DNA of 64,000 nucleotides, taken from positions 109,748-173,747 of the forward strand of contig CANQUJ010000002.1 of the NCBI GenBank assembly GCA_947627005.1, written 5' to 3'. Numbering within the stretch: position 1 is the first letter of the stretch; each line of letters starts with the position of its first letter. Source of the DNA: an uncultured Clostridia bacterium. Lineage in GTDB: Bacteria; Bacillota; Clostridia; Oscillospirales; Ruminococcaceae. The notes beneath the pieces were generated by a model. The model did not search any database. It was given only the letters and a program-made list of their open reading frames with translations, and was not told the origin of the DNA. Of this stretch, positions 1 through 8,316 are shown one piece after another. Position numbers and translations under genes: made by a program.

Positions 1-1313
1 AAGGTAAAGGTATTCAGACCGACTTTGAGCTCTTCCACGAAATAGAAGTTTCCGGCCTCGTTAAGGGTTATCGGCTCGCCGTTGAAGTATACCTCAAAGT
101 TGGAGTCGAAGGTTCCTTGGAAGGTCTGGGTAGGCTCGTAGGTTACAAATTCGGTTTTTGTGGGAAGAACCATATCGAGGCGGTTGTAAAGGTCGCTTAC
201 GTTGATCTGACCGGCGTAGTATTTAGTCAGCGCGCCGGTACTCTCGTCGTTTGATTTCAGCTGCGAATAGGATTCAAACACGCTGCCCTTATAGCTCTTG
301 TATTCAAGACATTCCTCTATCTGCTTGATGATCTGCGAAACGTCCCAGCGAGAGTCGGTCGAGCTGATGCGGTCGTTCGCGTGCTTGACGAACATGGGTA
401 TATTCGCCTCTTCGGCGATATCGTTCCACCAAGAGACTATGTTTTCAAACTTAAGCTCTACGCTTGAAAGCCCGCCGTAGCAGTATACGACCATAAAATC
501 GGCGAGGCCGTTTAAAACGTATCCCCTCGTGTCGGAAAATCCGTCGGCAAGGGCCTCGAAGTCGTCTTTAGTGTCGGACCCCAAAGAGCTGCTCGATTCG
601 TTAAGCCAGGCGTTGTCGATTCCTATCCCGACGGCGATCGAGCTGTTTGTCGCCCTTATCGCGCGGCTTACAAGCTCGAACATATAGGCGTTATTCTCTT
701 TAAGCCAGTTTTCATAGCCTATTCCCGAGCCGCTCGTTCGGTATGTTTTATATGATTCTTCGGATTTAGCGCTGTAATAATCCTCTAAAATTATCCCGGC
801 GATGAGATATTTGCCGGTAATCCTGTGTACGCAATAGGTAAGATAGTCTATTTTCCCGCCGAGGTCTTCGCCTTCGGCCTCGTTAAGCGCGGCGTTGATG
901 TCGAAGGAAAGATAGATAAAAAAGTTGTGAGATACGGCGGAATCTATCAAAAGGTTTAGCGGCGAGCAGCTTGAAAACTTCCTGTCGTTCGGCTCGTAGT
1001 AGGTGATCCCGTTGTAAGAAGTTTCGATTATAACGGTATTCAGCCCGAACTCTTCAAAGTCGTTCATGATCTCGTCTATCTCGGCGCCGGTCTCTTCGGC
1101 AGACTGATTTAAGTCGGTAAAGAAATCCTTGCCGATGGTAACAATCGAGGCGCGCATATTATCCGGGAAGGCAAGATAGCTCTCCGATTCAACGGTTTCC
1201 TCCTCCGAATTGTCGGCAAAAATCGGCAAGGGCGCGGCAAAGCCGAGCTCCGTATACGGGGCGAGGAATAAAAGTATGGCCAAAATAATCGTTACCGCGC
1301 GTTTAAGTCTCAT
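1..1313 (-). CDS. Secreted GHL10/TIM-barrel-like protein, C-terminus beyond window
   Basis: The reading frame is open from ATG at 1313 to the window edge (437 codons), so the C-terminus is missing. The N-terminus is a signal peptide (basic start MRLKRA, then a hydrophobic stretch to about residue 26). The body alternates predicted strands and helices as in a TIM barrel, with motifs such as NTVIIETSYNGITYYEP near residue 90 and IILEDYYS near 170, recalling the GHL10/YngK family of the next gene. Near residue 400 an Ig/cadherin-like beta segment begins (FQGTFDSNFEVYFNGE). ATG lies 8 bases after the stop of the upstream GHL10 gene, with a GAGG ribosome site, so the two are co-transcribed. It probably acts outside the membrane on cell-wall or glycan material. 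The substrate is unknown and catalytic residues were not identified. Confidence 0.75.
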   Translation of the reverse strand, partial: MRLKRAVTIILAILLFLAPYTELGFAAPLPIFADNSEEETVESESYLAFPDNMRASIVTIGKDFFTDLNQSAEETGAEIDEIMNDFEEFGLNTVIIETSYNGITYYEPNDRKFSSCSPLNLLIDSAVSHNFFIYLSFDINAALNEAEGEDLGGKIDYLTYCVHRITGKYLIAGIILEDYYSAKSEESYKTYRTSGSGIGYENWLKENNAYMFELVSRAIRATNSSIAVGIGIDNAWLNESSSSLGSDTKDDFEALADGFSDTRGYVLNGLADFMVVYCYGGLSSVELKFENIVSWWNDIAEEANIPMFVKHANDRISSTDSRWDVSQIIKQIEECLEYKSYKGSVFESYSQLKSNDESTGALTKYYAGQINVSDLYNRLDMVLPTKTEFVTYEPTQTFQGTFDSNFEVYFNGEPITLNEAGNFYFVEELKVGLNTFT

Positions 1314-1321
1314 ATAAACCT

Positions 1322-3364
1322 CTATCGGAATGATTTGACGGCGCTTCTTAAACCGTCAAGCTCGGTCTTCATAAGCCTCGGCGACGAGCTCGCCGAACCG
1401 AAAAGCGAGCCGAGTCGATAATAGGCCACGCCGCCGAAGCCGGAAAGCCCCGCAGCGTAGTCGGTCTGTTTTTTCAAAATCTCTCCGCTCGACCACTCGG
1501 TATTAACGCCGACTTTATACGCGGCGATACCGCAGACGAGCGAAATATTGCTTCGCTTAACGGTGTTCGCCCACTGTTCGGCGGCGGTATCGAAGGAGAG
1601 CTTATCGTTAAAGCCGTAGTATATCTGCGGCACGATGTAATCGAGATAGCCGGAAGAAGAGCACCAGGTTTCGACGTCGGCGTATAGGCGGTCGCGGTTG
1701 TTTTCGATATTCCCCTGCGGCGAAACGCCGAACAAAACGGTTTTGTTGCAGGCTTTTACGGTCGAGTATATCTCTTTTACGAGCGAGCTTACAACGCTTC
1801 GGCGCCAAGCGGCCCTGTCAGAAGCGCCGGAAGCCTCGAACGCGACTTTGTCGAATGAGGAAGAAGTCGTCGGATAGAAGTAGTCGTCTATATGTATCGC
1901 GTCGACGTTGTATTTTGATACGATTTCGGCGACGCCGTTGCAGATAAGCTGCCTTACCGCGGGGTATGCCGGGCTTAGCCAATAGCAGCCGCTGTCGCTG
2001 TCGTATACGAGAAATGTTCCGTTAAGCGAGCTTGAATCGTACCACTGTTTAAGAACGAAATCGGATGACATTTCGGCGTAGCGCTCTTTTTGCGCGGTGC
2101 GCATGGGGTTTATCCATGCGTGAAAGGAAAGCCCGCGCGAGTGAGCCTCTTGTATCATGATTTCGAGAGGGTCATAATCCGGCGCGAGGCCGAGCATATC
2201 GCCGTATGCGGCGGTAAACGGAAAATAGCGGGAATAGTAATAAGAATCCCCGAACGCGCGAACGTGAACGTATACGGTGTTGCAGCCCAAAGAGACGACA
2301 TTGTCGAACGCGCTTCCGACCGAGCTTGTAAATTCGGCCTTAGAGGCGTTTTTAAGCATATCGTCTATATCGAGATACGCGAGCCAGACCGCCTTTTGGG
2401 TTTGATAATTAAGGGCGTTGTAGCTGTTGCGCGCGGTAGTTACGTTTAGGTTTTCTTCAAAATTATATTCGTTTTGGTCCGGCTTTTCGGCGGGGATCTC
2501 TTCGTCCGGCCCCGGGTCTTCGGTCATAGAAGACAGGTAGTCGCCGCTGACGTAGCAGGTTTTGCCCTCGAACAGAATCCTGACCCAGCCGTTCGACACC
2601 AGGCCGGTGACCGTTACGGTCTCGCCTTTTTTAAGGGTTCCGACCTTTTTGCCGGAGGTGTCGGGCTGCTCTCTTACGTTTAAAGTGTCGGTGACCGTCA
2701 TAGTCCCCGAGGCTTCCATGATAACGTATTCGTCGCCGCTCTCCGAAGTCGTCGGCTCGGTTGATTGAGGCTTTTCGGCGGTTTCGGGCGGCTCTGTCGC
2801 GGGGGCAGTCTGCTCCGGCTCTTTCGGCGAAGAAGCTTCGTCGAGATAGCTGCCGTTTACGAAATATTCGCCGTCTTTAAACAAAACCCTTACCCAGCCG
2901 TTGGAGACGAGCCCGGTTATCGTCACCGCCTCGCCTTTATCTAAATGGCCTATACGCTCGCTGTCGGCGTTAGGCAAAGAGCGGACGTTTACGCTCGCGT
3001 TGGCGGTCATCTCTCCGCTCGCGGGGGTTATGACGTAGTCGTCAAAGTCTTCGGAAGTAGCCGGTTTTTCGGTCTTTTCCGTTCTTTTAGCGGTCTCGGC
3101 CGGGCGCTCGGTCTGTTGACTAAGGGGTTCGTCGCTCGGCTTCGGGGTGGTGCTCCATGGCGGAACCGTCGCCGAAGTCTCGGATTCGGTAAGGCTTTCG
3201 GCGTTCAAGGTTTCGGGCGGGGCGGTCTGCGCCTCTTCGGATACGGTGCCGAAGGTTTCTATCGTAACCGCCTGCGAATCGCTTTGCTGCGGTTCGGCCC
3301 TGTTTCCGCATGAGCAGAGGAAGAGCGCGCAGAGAAGGGCGCAGAAAAAGCGCTTAAAGAACAT
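1322..3364 (-). CDS. Lipoprotein with two SH3b domains and a family-10-like (GHL10) glycosyl hydrolase domain
   Basis: 680 residues. The N-terminus is a lipoprotein signal with lipobox LCSC (Cys19), so the protein should sit on the outer face of the membrane. A Ser/Thr/Pro/Glu-rich linker follows, then two bacterial SH3 domains, each with the NVR...GWVR signature (about 118-175 and 215-275), which usually bind peptidoglycan. A GHL10 domain follows from about 320 to 670 (KAVWLAYLDIDDM, VYVHVRAFGDS, HIDDYFYP), a glycoside-hydrolase-like TIM barrel. The likely role is binding and perhaps cleaving cell-wall glycans; activity is inferred from the family. It is first in a two-gene operon with the GHL10-like gene at 1-1313. 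The ATG has a strong GGGGAGGTG ribosome site. Confidence 0.88.
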   Translation of the reverse strand: MFFKRFFCALLCALFLCSCGNRAEPQQSDSQAVTIETFGTVSEEAQTAPPETLNAESLTESETSATVPPWSTTPKPSDEPLSQQTERPAETAKRTEKTEKPATSEDFDDYVITPASGEMTANASVNVRSLPNADSERIGHLDKGEAVTITGLVSNGWVRVLFKDGEYFVNGSYLDEASSPKEPEQTAPATEPPETAEKPQSTEPTTSESGDEYVIMEASGTMTVTDTLNVREQPDTSGKKVGTLKKGETVTVTGLVSNGWVRILFEGKTCYVSGDYLSSMTEDPGPDEEIPAEKPDQNEYNFEENLNVTTARNSYNALNYQTQKAVWLAYLDIDDMLKNASKAEFTSSVGSAFDNVVSLGCNTVYVHVRAFGDSYYYSRYFPFTAAYGDMLGLAPDYDPLEIMIQEAHSRGLSFHAWINPMRTAQKERYAEMSSDFVLKQWYDSSSLNGTFLVYDSDSGCYWLSPAYPAVRQLICNGVAEIVSKYNVDAIHIDDYFYPTTSSSFDKVAFEASGASDRAAWRRSVVSSLVKEIYSTVKACNKTVLFGVSPQGNIENNRDRLYADVETWCSSSGYLDYIVPQIYYGFNDKLSFDTAAEQWANTVKRSNISLVCGIAAYKVGVNTEWSSGEILKKQTDYAAGLSGFGGVAYYRLGSLFGSASSSPRLMKTELDGLRSAVKSFR

Positions 3365-3397
3365 TTTCGCACACCTCCCCGAGCATAATACCGATAC

Positions 3398-3426
3398 ATT
3401 ATATCACATACGCGCCGACAATTCAA
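3398..3426 (-). promoter_or_regulatory. Sigma-A-type promoter of the GHL10 operon
   Basis: On the minus strand, -35 TTGAAT (3421-3426) and -10 TATAAT (3398-3403) are separated by exactly 17 bases, about 35 bases upstream of the ATG at 3364. Confidence 0.8.
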
Positions 3427-3465
3427 GTATTAAAACGCAAATTAAGAATCTTAGAAAAAATTTCA

Positions 3466-3490
3466 TAAAAATCCCCGCGCTCGGCGGGGA
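3466..3490 (-). terminator. Rho-independent terminator of tyrS
   Basis: A 7-bp stem TCCCCGC/GCGGGGA with a 5-base loop (3472-3490) is followed on the minus strand by a T run, 12 bases after the tyrS stop. Confidence 0.85.
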
Positions 3491-3502
3491 CCGACCGAAG
3501 CC

Positions 3503-4702
3503 TTACTTTAATACAAGCTTTACAAACTGTTTCTTGCCCTTTTTGAGTACAGCTCCGTTCGATATGTCTATCTTTTGGTTGGGGTCGGAGATTTTAACGT
3601 CGTCCACGCTAACGCCCCCCTGCTGGACAAGCCTTCGGGCCTCGCCTTTTGATGGGGCGAGCCCGGCGCCGACAAGCGCGTCGATAACGGTTATTTCGGC
3701 GGCTTCAAAATCCGCGGTGGGCATATTCTCGCTCGAACCCGAGCCGCCGAAAACGGCGCGCGCGGCTTCGAGAGCCTTGTTCGCCTCTTCCTCGCCGTGG
3801 ACGAGCTTTGTAAGCTCATATGCGAGGATCTCCTTCGCCTTGTTAAGCTGCGAGCCCTCCCACTTTTCCATCTCGCGAATCTCTTCGAGCGGCAGGAATG
3901 TAAGCATCTTTATGCACTTCAATACGTCGGCGTCCCCGACGTTTCTCCAATACTGGAAGAAATCGTAGGGCGGGGTCTTGTTCGGGTCGAGCCAGACGGC
4001 GTTGCCGGCGGTCTTGCCCATCTTCATTCCGTTGGAGTCGGTGAGAAGCGTTATCGTCATCGCCGAGGCGTCTTTTCCGAGCTTTTTGCGGATAAGCTCG
4101 GTTCCGCCGAGCATATTCGACCACTGATCGTCGCCGCCGAACTGGAGGTTGCAGTTGTAGTTTTTAAAGAGATAGTAGAAGTCGTAGGACTGCATTATCA
4201 TGTAGTTGAATTCGAGGAAGGAAAGGCCCTTTTCCATTCTCTGTTTATAACACTCGGCGCGGAGCATATTGTTTACAGAGAAGCATGCGCCGACTTCGCG
4301 AAGAAGGTCGACGTAATTGAGGTTCAAGAGCCAGTCGGCGTTGTTTACCATCATCGCCTTGCCCTCGCCGAACTCGATAAAGCGAGACATCTGTTTTTTA
4401 AAGCACTCGGCGTTGTGATCGATGTCCTCGCGGGTGAGCATCTTTCTCATATCGCTTCTGCCCGAAGGGTCCCCGATCATGGTCGTTCCGCCGCCGATAA
4501 GGGCTATCGGCTTGTTTCCGGCCATCTGAAGGCGCTTCATAAGGGTCAGCGCCATAAAATGCCCGGCGGTAAGGCTGTCGGCCGTGCAGTCGAACCCGAT
4601 GTAAAAGGTCGCCTTTCCGTTGTTTATAAGCTCGCGGATAAGGGGTTCGTCGGTTACCTGCGCGATAAGCCCGCGCTCTTTAAGTTCTTCGTAAATACCC
4701 AT
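3503..4702 (-). CDS. tyrS: Tyrosyl-tRNA synthetase
   Basis: 399 residues. A class I aminoacyl-tRNA synthetase that charges tRNA-Tyr in the cytoplasm. The Rossmann catalytic domain has YIGFDCTADSLTAGH near residue 33 (the HIGH-type segment), GGGTTMIGDPSGR near 69 and the signature loop KMGKT near 230, replacing the usual KMSKS as in many bacterial TyrRS. The C-terminal about 65 residues form an S4 RNA-binding domain (APSKGEARRLVQQGGV). The ATG follows a GGAG ribosome site. It is a single-gene unit between its own T-box leader and terminator, so expression should respond to uncharged tRNA-Tyr. Confidence 0.97.
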   Translation of the reverse strand: MGIYEELKERGLIAQVTDEPLIRELINNGKATFYIGFDCTADSLTAGHFMALTLMKRLQMAGNKPIALIGGGTTMIGDPSGRSDMRKMLTREDIDHNAECFKKQMSRFIEFGEGKAMMVNNADWLLNLNYVDLLREVGACFSVNNMLRAECYKQRMEKGLSFLEFNYMIMQSYDFYYLFKNYNCNLQFGGDDQWSNMLGGTELIRKKLGKDASAMTITLLTDSNGMKMGKTAGNAVWLDPNKTPPYDFFQYWRNVGDADVLKCIKMLTFLPLEEIREMEKWEGSQLNKAKEILAYELTKLVHGEEEANKALEAARAVFGGSGSSENMPTADFEAAEITVIDALVGAGLAPSKGEARRLVQQGGVSVDDVKISDPNQKIDISNGAVLKKGKKQFVKLVLK

Positions 4703-4734
4703 TTTTATTCTCCTTTAGTGAAATTATATGCAAA

Positions 4735-4988
4735 ATAAAACGCCCTTCGGCCGACTAAGCCGGAGGGCGGAATATACCGCGGTACCACCTCTGTTTACAG
4801 GGGAATCCCCTGCCTCAAGGGCGCTATAACGGGCGCTGCCGCCTGCTTCTAATGGGAAAAGCCGTTCAAAGCAAGGACTCGGGGATGTATTTCGCAGGGG
4901 CTCAACGCTTTCTTGCACCGTCCGAAAGCTCTCTGAAGTCATATTGCCGAAGCTACTTCTTCCCGTCGCAGTCTTTAAAAATAATATT
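4735..4988 (-). promoter_or_regulatory. T-box riboswitch, tyrosine (specifier TAC)
   Basis: The leader between the promoter and tyrS carries the T-box antiterminator motif AGGTGGTACCGCG (minus strand, 4790-4778), a following GC-rich terminator stem with T run (about 4768-4735), and the stem I features AGAGAG and GGTGCAAG. In the specifier region CTGCGAAATACATCC the codon TAC (4887-4889) is followed by the customary A, giving tyrosine specificity. This matches the downstream gene tyrS: uncharged tRNA-Tyr should stabilise the antiterminator and allow read-through. Confidence 0.92.
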
Positions 4989-4994
4989 TTGTGA

Positions 4995-5023
4995 ATTATA
5001 ACACACCGAAGCGAAGTTGTCAA
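4995..5023 (-). promoter_or_regulatory. Sigma-A promoter of the T-box-tyrS transcript
   Basis: Minus strand TTGACA (5018-5023), 17-base spacer, TATAAT (4995-5000). Both boxes match the consensus perfectly. It starts only 7 bases after the stop of the lipoprotein gene upstream. Confidence 0.93.
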
Positions 5024-5029
5024 GCGCAA

Positions 5030-5638
5030 TTATTGAAACATCGCTTCGATGTCGGAGATATTCGAATCGTCCATAACGGTTATGTTGAAGTTTATAAGAA
5101 CTCCCTTTTCAAGCGCGACGTAGCCGGCCTGTTTGAAGGTTATTCCGAGATAGTCGGCGGTGGAGTTGAATTTGTGGAACTCGATACCGCAGAGGGTCAC
5201 GACCTCGGTATCCGAGAAGGTGTAGTTAAATCCGATAGATTCGCCGTATCCGAGAATGGATTCTTCGATCTCGCCGATGATTTCGTCGAAGTCTACGCTG
5301 CCGGTGTTGCCGACGATTCTTAATGAGCAGTTGATGTTGTTGCCGGTCTCGCCGTCCTGCGCCATCATATCGAAGTATTCCGCGCCGACTTCGACCTCTT
5401 CCACTCCGCCCTCTTCGAGAATATCGGCGGTGGTGCCGGCGATTTCGGCGATCTCTTCCTCGGTGCTGAACGACCAAGTCGAGGGCTTTACGAACTTAAT
5501 GCCGAGGTATTCGTTTTCGTAAACGTCGCCCGAGACGGTACCTTTAAGCTCGTCGTATGTGGGAAGCTTGGCCACGCCGCAGGCGCAGACCGAAACCGCT
5601 ATCGCAATAACTGTTAAAACGGTGATGAATTTTTTCAT
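5030..5638 (-). CDS. Small lipoprotein of unknown function
   Basis: 202 residues, not assigned to a named family. The N-terminus MKKFITVLTVIAIAV followed by lipobox VCAC gives a lipoprotein signal with Cys20 as the lipidated residue. The mature part begins with a short linker, then a single predicted alpha/beta domain with a PSTWSFSTEEEI motif near residue 56, a pattern common in small extracytoplasmic domains that resemble PsbP/Mog1 folds. It has no catalytic signature. The ribosome site is AGGAGG just before the ATG. The gene stands alone between sigG and the tyrS promoter, so context gives no clue to function. Confidence 0.75.
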   Translation of the reverse strand: MKKFITVLTVIAIAVSVCACGVAKLPTYDELKGTVSGDVYENEYLGIKFVKPSTWSFSTEEEIAEIAGTTADILEEGGVEEVEVGAEYFDMMAQDGETGNNINCSLRIVGNTGSVDFDEIIGEIEESILGYGESIGFNYTFSDTEVVTLCGIEFHKFNSTADYLGITFKQAGYVALEKGVLINFNITVMDDSNISDIEAMFQ

Positions 5639-5752
5639 TTTTTCTCCTCCTAAAGGTTTATATTCAAGATTTTATCACCGCTTTTAAGATTTGTCAATAG
5701 AATAAAGCAAAAGTGGGCGAAGCTTAGCTTTTTTCGGATGGCGCATTAAATT

Positions 5753-5798
5753 AAAGTTTTCGATCAAGCCTTTTGAAAAAGGCTTGAGCGAAAACTTT
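5753..5798. repeat. 46-bp interrupted palindrome after sigG, possible bidirectional terminator
   Basis: The arms AAAGTTTTCG / CGAAAACTTT (5753-5762, 5789-5798) enclose CAAGCCTTTT / AAAAGGCTTG, giving about 20 paired bases in two blocks with 2-base internal bulges. It lies 19 bases beyond the sigG stop. T-rich tails are present on both strands but are not strong runs, so termination is likely but not certain. Confidence 0.6.
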
Positions 5799-5816
5799 TA
5801 GTTTCATCCCAAAAAG

Positions 5817-6587
5817 CTAAACCTTCGACTTTATTCTGTTCAGCGCGCTTTTTTCAAGTCGCGAGACCTGCGCCTGCGAGATCCCGATCTCCTTCGCGAC
5901 CTCGACCTGCGTTTTTCCTTGGTAAAACCTTAGATACAAAATGTTCTTCTCGCGCTCCGAAAGCATTAAAATCGCCTCGCGAAGCATAAGCTCGTCGATC
6001 CAACCCTCGTCGCTCGAAGAGTCTCCGAGCTGGTCGAGCATATATAAAACGTCGCCGGAATTTGAATACACCGGCTCGTAGATTGACACCGGCTCGCTCA
6101 CCGATTCGAGCGCGAAGACTATCTCCGACTTCGGAACGCCGACAACCCTCGCGATATCCTCTGCCGTGGGCTCTTTTCCGCCGTTTGAAGAGAGCGACTC
6201 TTTGACCTGCATCGCCCTATAAGCGAGGTCGCGGGTCGAGCGGCTTACGCGTATCGAGTTGTTGTCCCTTAGATACCGCCTAAGCTCGCCGCTTATCATC
6301 GGAACGGCATAGGTCGAGAACCTCACGTCGAGCGAAAGGTCGAAGTTGTCAATCGCCTTTATAAGCCCCACTACGCCGACTTGAAATAGGTCGTCCGGCT
6401 GCGCGCCGCGGTTCATAAATTTCTGTATCACGCTTAAAACGAGCCTTAAATTTCCCTCAATAAGCTCGTCCCGCGCCGATTTATCTCCCGATCTCGCCTT
6501 TTTTAAAAGCTCCGTCTTTTCCTCCTCCGTCAAAAGCTTAAGCTTCGAGGTGTTCACCCCGCTGATTTCGACCTTGTTATACTGCAT
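5817..6587 (-). CDS. sigG: RNA polymerase sporulation sigma factor SigG
   Basis: 256 residues. The late forespore sigma factor. The N-terminal signature NKVEISGVNTSKLKLL is characteristic of SigG. Region 2 (GNLRLVLSVIQKF, DLFQVGVVGLIKAIDNFD, RFSTYAVPMI) recognises the -10 element, region 3 follows, and region 4 (EREKNILYLRFYQGKTQVEVAKEIGISQAQVSRLEK) is a helix-turn-helix for the -35. It lies directly downstream of sigE on the same strand, the conserved spoIIGA-sigE-sigG order. The 83-base gap before it holds a sigma-F/G-like promoter, consistent with forespore-specific expression separate from spoIIGA-sigE. Confidence 0.96.
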   Translation of the reverse strand: MQYNKVEISGVNTSKLKLLTEEEKTELLKKARSGDKSARDELIEGNLRLVLSVIQKFMNRGAQPDDLFQVGVVGLIKAIDNFDLSLDVRFSTYAVPMISGELRRYLRDNNSIRVSRSTRDLAYRAMQVKESLSSNGGKEPTAEDIARVVGVPKSEIVFALESVSEPVSIYEPVYSNSGDVLYMLDQLGDSSSDEGWIDELMLREAILMLSEREKNILYLRFYQGKTQVEVAKEIGISQAQVSRLEKSALNRIKSKV

Positions 6588-6612
6588 GGCAATCTCCCGA
6601 TAGGTTTTGAGA

Positions 6613-6644
6613 TAATTATTGCCACAGCCGGCGCGGGGTATTCA
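6613..6644 (-). promoter_or_regulatory. Sigma-F/sigma-G-type promoter of sigG
   Basis: Minus strand TGAATA (6639-6644), 15-base spacer, GGCAATAATTA (6613-6623). The -10 fits the sigma-F form GGnnAnAnT and the spacer equals the usual 15 bases for forespore sigma factors. It lies 26 bases upstream of the sigG ATG. The assignment rests on motif match only. Confidence 0.6.
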
Positions 6645-6670
6645 AATCGGGAAAAGACATTATATGGAAG

Positions 6671-7378
6671 TCAGCAGATCGCCTCCAGCTCTTTTTTTAG
6701 CTCTTTTAAGATTCTTTTTTCGAGCCGCGAGATATATGATTGAGATATTCCGATTATATCCGCGACCTCTTTTTGGGTCATCTCCTTTCCGCCCGAAAGC
6801 CCGAATCTCATCTGCATAATAAAGCGCTCCCTGCCGTTAAGGCGGTCCACCGCCTCGATCAAAAGCCGCTTTTCGGTCTCGCTTTCAAGCCTGCTTCCGA
6901 CTTCGTCGCCGTCGGTTCCTATAACGTCCGACAGCAGCAGCTCGTTTCCGTCCCAATCGACGTTTAACGGCTCGTCGATGGAGATCTCGTTGCGCTGGCG
7001 GTCGGTCTTTCTAAGATACATAAGTATCTCGTTTTCGATGCACCGCGAGGCGTAAGTCGCGAGCTTGATGTTCTTTTCGGCGTCAAAGGTGTTCACCGCC
7101 TTTATAAGCCCGATAGTTCCGATGGATACAAGGTCTTCGACCCCGACGCCGGTAGACTCGAACTTTTTGGAAATATATACCACAAGCCGAAGATTTCGGG
7201 TTATAAGGATCTCTCTCGCCTTTTTCGGCTCGGTCTTCAACATTCCGAAGACGCGCTTTTCCTCCTCCGGCTTAAGCGGCGGAGGAAGAGTATCCGGCCC
7301 GTTGATGTAGAATAGCGCGTCTTTGCCGTTAAGCAAGCGGGAAATAAATCTTTTTACGGCCTCAATAACGTTGTTCAT
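6671..7378 (-). CDS. sigE: RNA polymerase sporulation sigma factor SigE (pro-sigma-E)
   Basis: 235 residues. The early mother-cell sigma factor. The N-terminal about 30 residues ([20 protein letters not shown]) form the amphipathic pro-sequence that tethers pro-SigE to the membrane until SpoIIGA cleaves it. [16 protein letters not shown] just after is the conserved processing neighbourhood. The core has region 2 ([51 protein letters not shown]) and region 4 ([23 protein letters not shown]). It lies 23 bases downstream of spoIIGA, its protease, and upstream of sigG, as in other spore formers. Confidence 0.97.
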   Translation of the reverse strand: MNNVIEAVKRFISRLLNGKDALFYINGPDTLPPPLKPEEEKRVFGMLKTEPKKAREILITRNLRLVVYISKKFESTGVGVEDLVSIGTIGLIKAVNTFDAEKNIKLATYASRCIENEILMYLRKTDRQRNEISIDEPLNVDWDGNELLLSDVIGTDGDEVGSRLESETEKRLLIEAVDRLNGRERFIMQMRFGLSGGKEMTQKEVADIIGISQSYISRLEKRILKELKKELEAIC

Positions 7379-7401
7379 TTTTACCGTTCCCCTTCTTATT
7401 T

Positions 7402-8202
7402 TTATATTTCGCTCAAAATTTCCGGATTGAAAACCGCCCGCCTGCCCTCGGCATTCGGCAGCCCGGCGACAAGGGCCGAGACCTCGCGCGGTCTGCCGCT
7501 TTCGTCGGTAACGGTAAGGCTTTCGGGGCGAAAGGCGTATAAAAACCCCTCGCCGGATACGGTTTTATATGGCACCGCGCGAAAATTTTCACCGCTTTCG
7601 ATGTCTATCCCTGTGCAGATTATAACCGGCAGGCCGGAAAAGAGGTCGCGAACCGTGTTGCCGGTATCGGCAAAACCGTCAAGTGAAAATGCTTTACAGC
7701 CTATTTTGAAGTCCACCCGATAGGAATTGAGCGGGCCGAGGTTTTTATTGAAAAGCTTTGAAGCCCGGCATATCAAAAGATAGATCACGGCGGTCGTGAC
7801 TATAAGCGCGAGCGGAGAGATATCGAGATAGACAAACCCGCCGTAAACCGCCAAATTCCCGAGCTTTAAGGTCTCTCTTAAAATTATCAGCGCCGCCGAG
7901 ACGAGCATATTCGAGCCCAAAAAAGCGAGCGAGATCGCGGCGAATTTTTTTGCCGAGCCGAACCTGTAAGCCGCCGCGACTATCGCGAGGCAGGAGATTA
8001 TTTTCAGCGCCATAGATGTAAATGCAAGAAGCTTTACATCTGTCGGAATAAGGGCGATGAGCGATGAAACCCCTCCGAGCGCCGAGGCCGCCGCCCGCCT
8101 CTTTCCCGCCGAGGGGGTTTTGCTCAAAAAAGAGGTCAAACCGAGCAAAAGCCAGGTCATATACGCGTTTATAACGATAAGAACGTCTATGTATATATCC
8201 AA
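7402..8202 (-). CDS. spoIIGA: Sporulation sigma-E processing aspartic protease SpoIIGA
   Basis: 266 residues. A membrane-embedded protease that cleaves pro-SigE after a signal from the forespore. The N-terminal half has about five hydrophobic segments. The C-terminal half holds the aspartic protease motif DGFADTGN (about residue 177-184, catalytic Asp). The start chosen is TTG at 8202, because an in-frame stop lies only three codons upstream and the resulting N-terminus (M)[14 protein letters not shown] matches the conserved SpoIIGA start. No good ribosome site precedes it, so translation may be weak. The gene heads the spoIIGA-sigE-sigG cluster. Confidence 0.93.
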   Translation of the reverse strand: MDIYIDVLIVINAYMTWLLLGLTSFLSKTPSAGKRRAAASALGGVSSLIALIPTDVKLLAFTSMALKIISCLAIVAAAYRFGSAKKFAAISLAFLGSNMLVSAALIILRETLKLGNLAVYGGFVYLDISPLALIVTTAVIYLLICRASKLFNKNLGPLNSYRVDFKIGCKAFSLDGFADTGNTVRDLFSGLPVIICTGIDIESGENFRAVPYKTVSGEGFLYAFRPESLTVTDESGRPREVSALVAGLPNAEGRRAVFNPEILSEI

Positions 8203-8220
8203 TTTTTGTCACCGAAGACA

Positions 8221-8254
8221 ATTTTAGCCGGACTTGCAGGTAAAAACTGTCGAT
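8221..8254 (-). promoter_or_regulatory. Possible spoIIGA promoter with Spo0A-box-like site
   Basis: The 8203-8270 gap contains a -10-like TAAAAT (minus strand, 8221-8226). On the plus strand TGTCGAT (8248-8254) matches six of seven bases of the Spo0A box TGTCGAA. In Bacillus the spoIIG promoter is activated by Spo0A through such boxes and has a long spacer. The evidence here is motif similarity only, and no clear -35 was found. Confidence 0.35.
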
Positions 8255-8270
8255 TTGAGAGCAGTAAAAA

Positions 8271-8303
8271 TAAAAAAGCCGCCCCCGCGAAAGCGAAGGC
8301 GGC
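8271..8303 (-). terminator. Rho-independent terminator of the prfA-to-aminopeptidase operon
   Basis: Minus-strand stem GCCGCC/GGCGGC (8278-8283, 8298-8303) with further internal pairing, followed by six Ts. It lies 14 bases after the aminopeptidase stop. Confidence 0.85.
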
Positions 8304-8316
8304 AAAATGCCGGAGA

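Noticed and set aside
3797..4738. 313-codon frame antisense to tyrS
   Set aside because: Complete overlap with a certain gene and the T-box; no ribosome site or recognisable domain.
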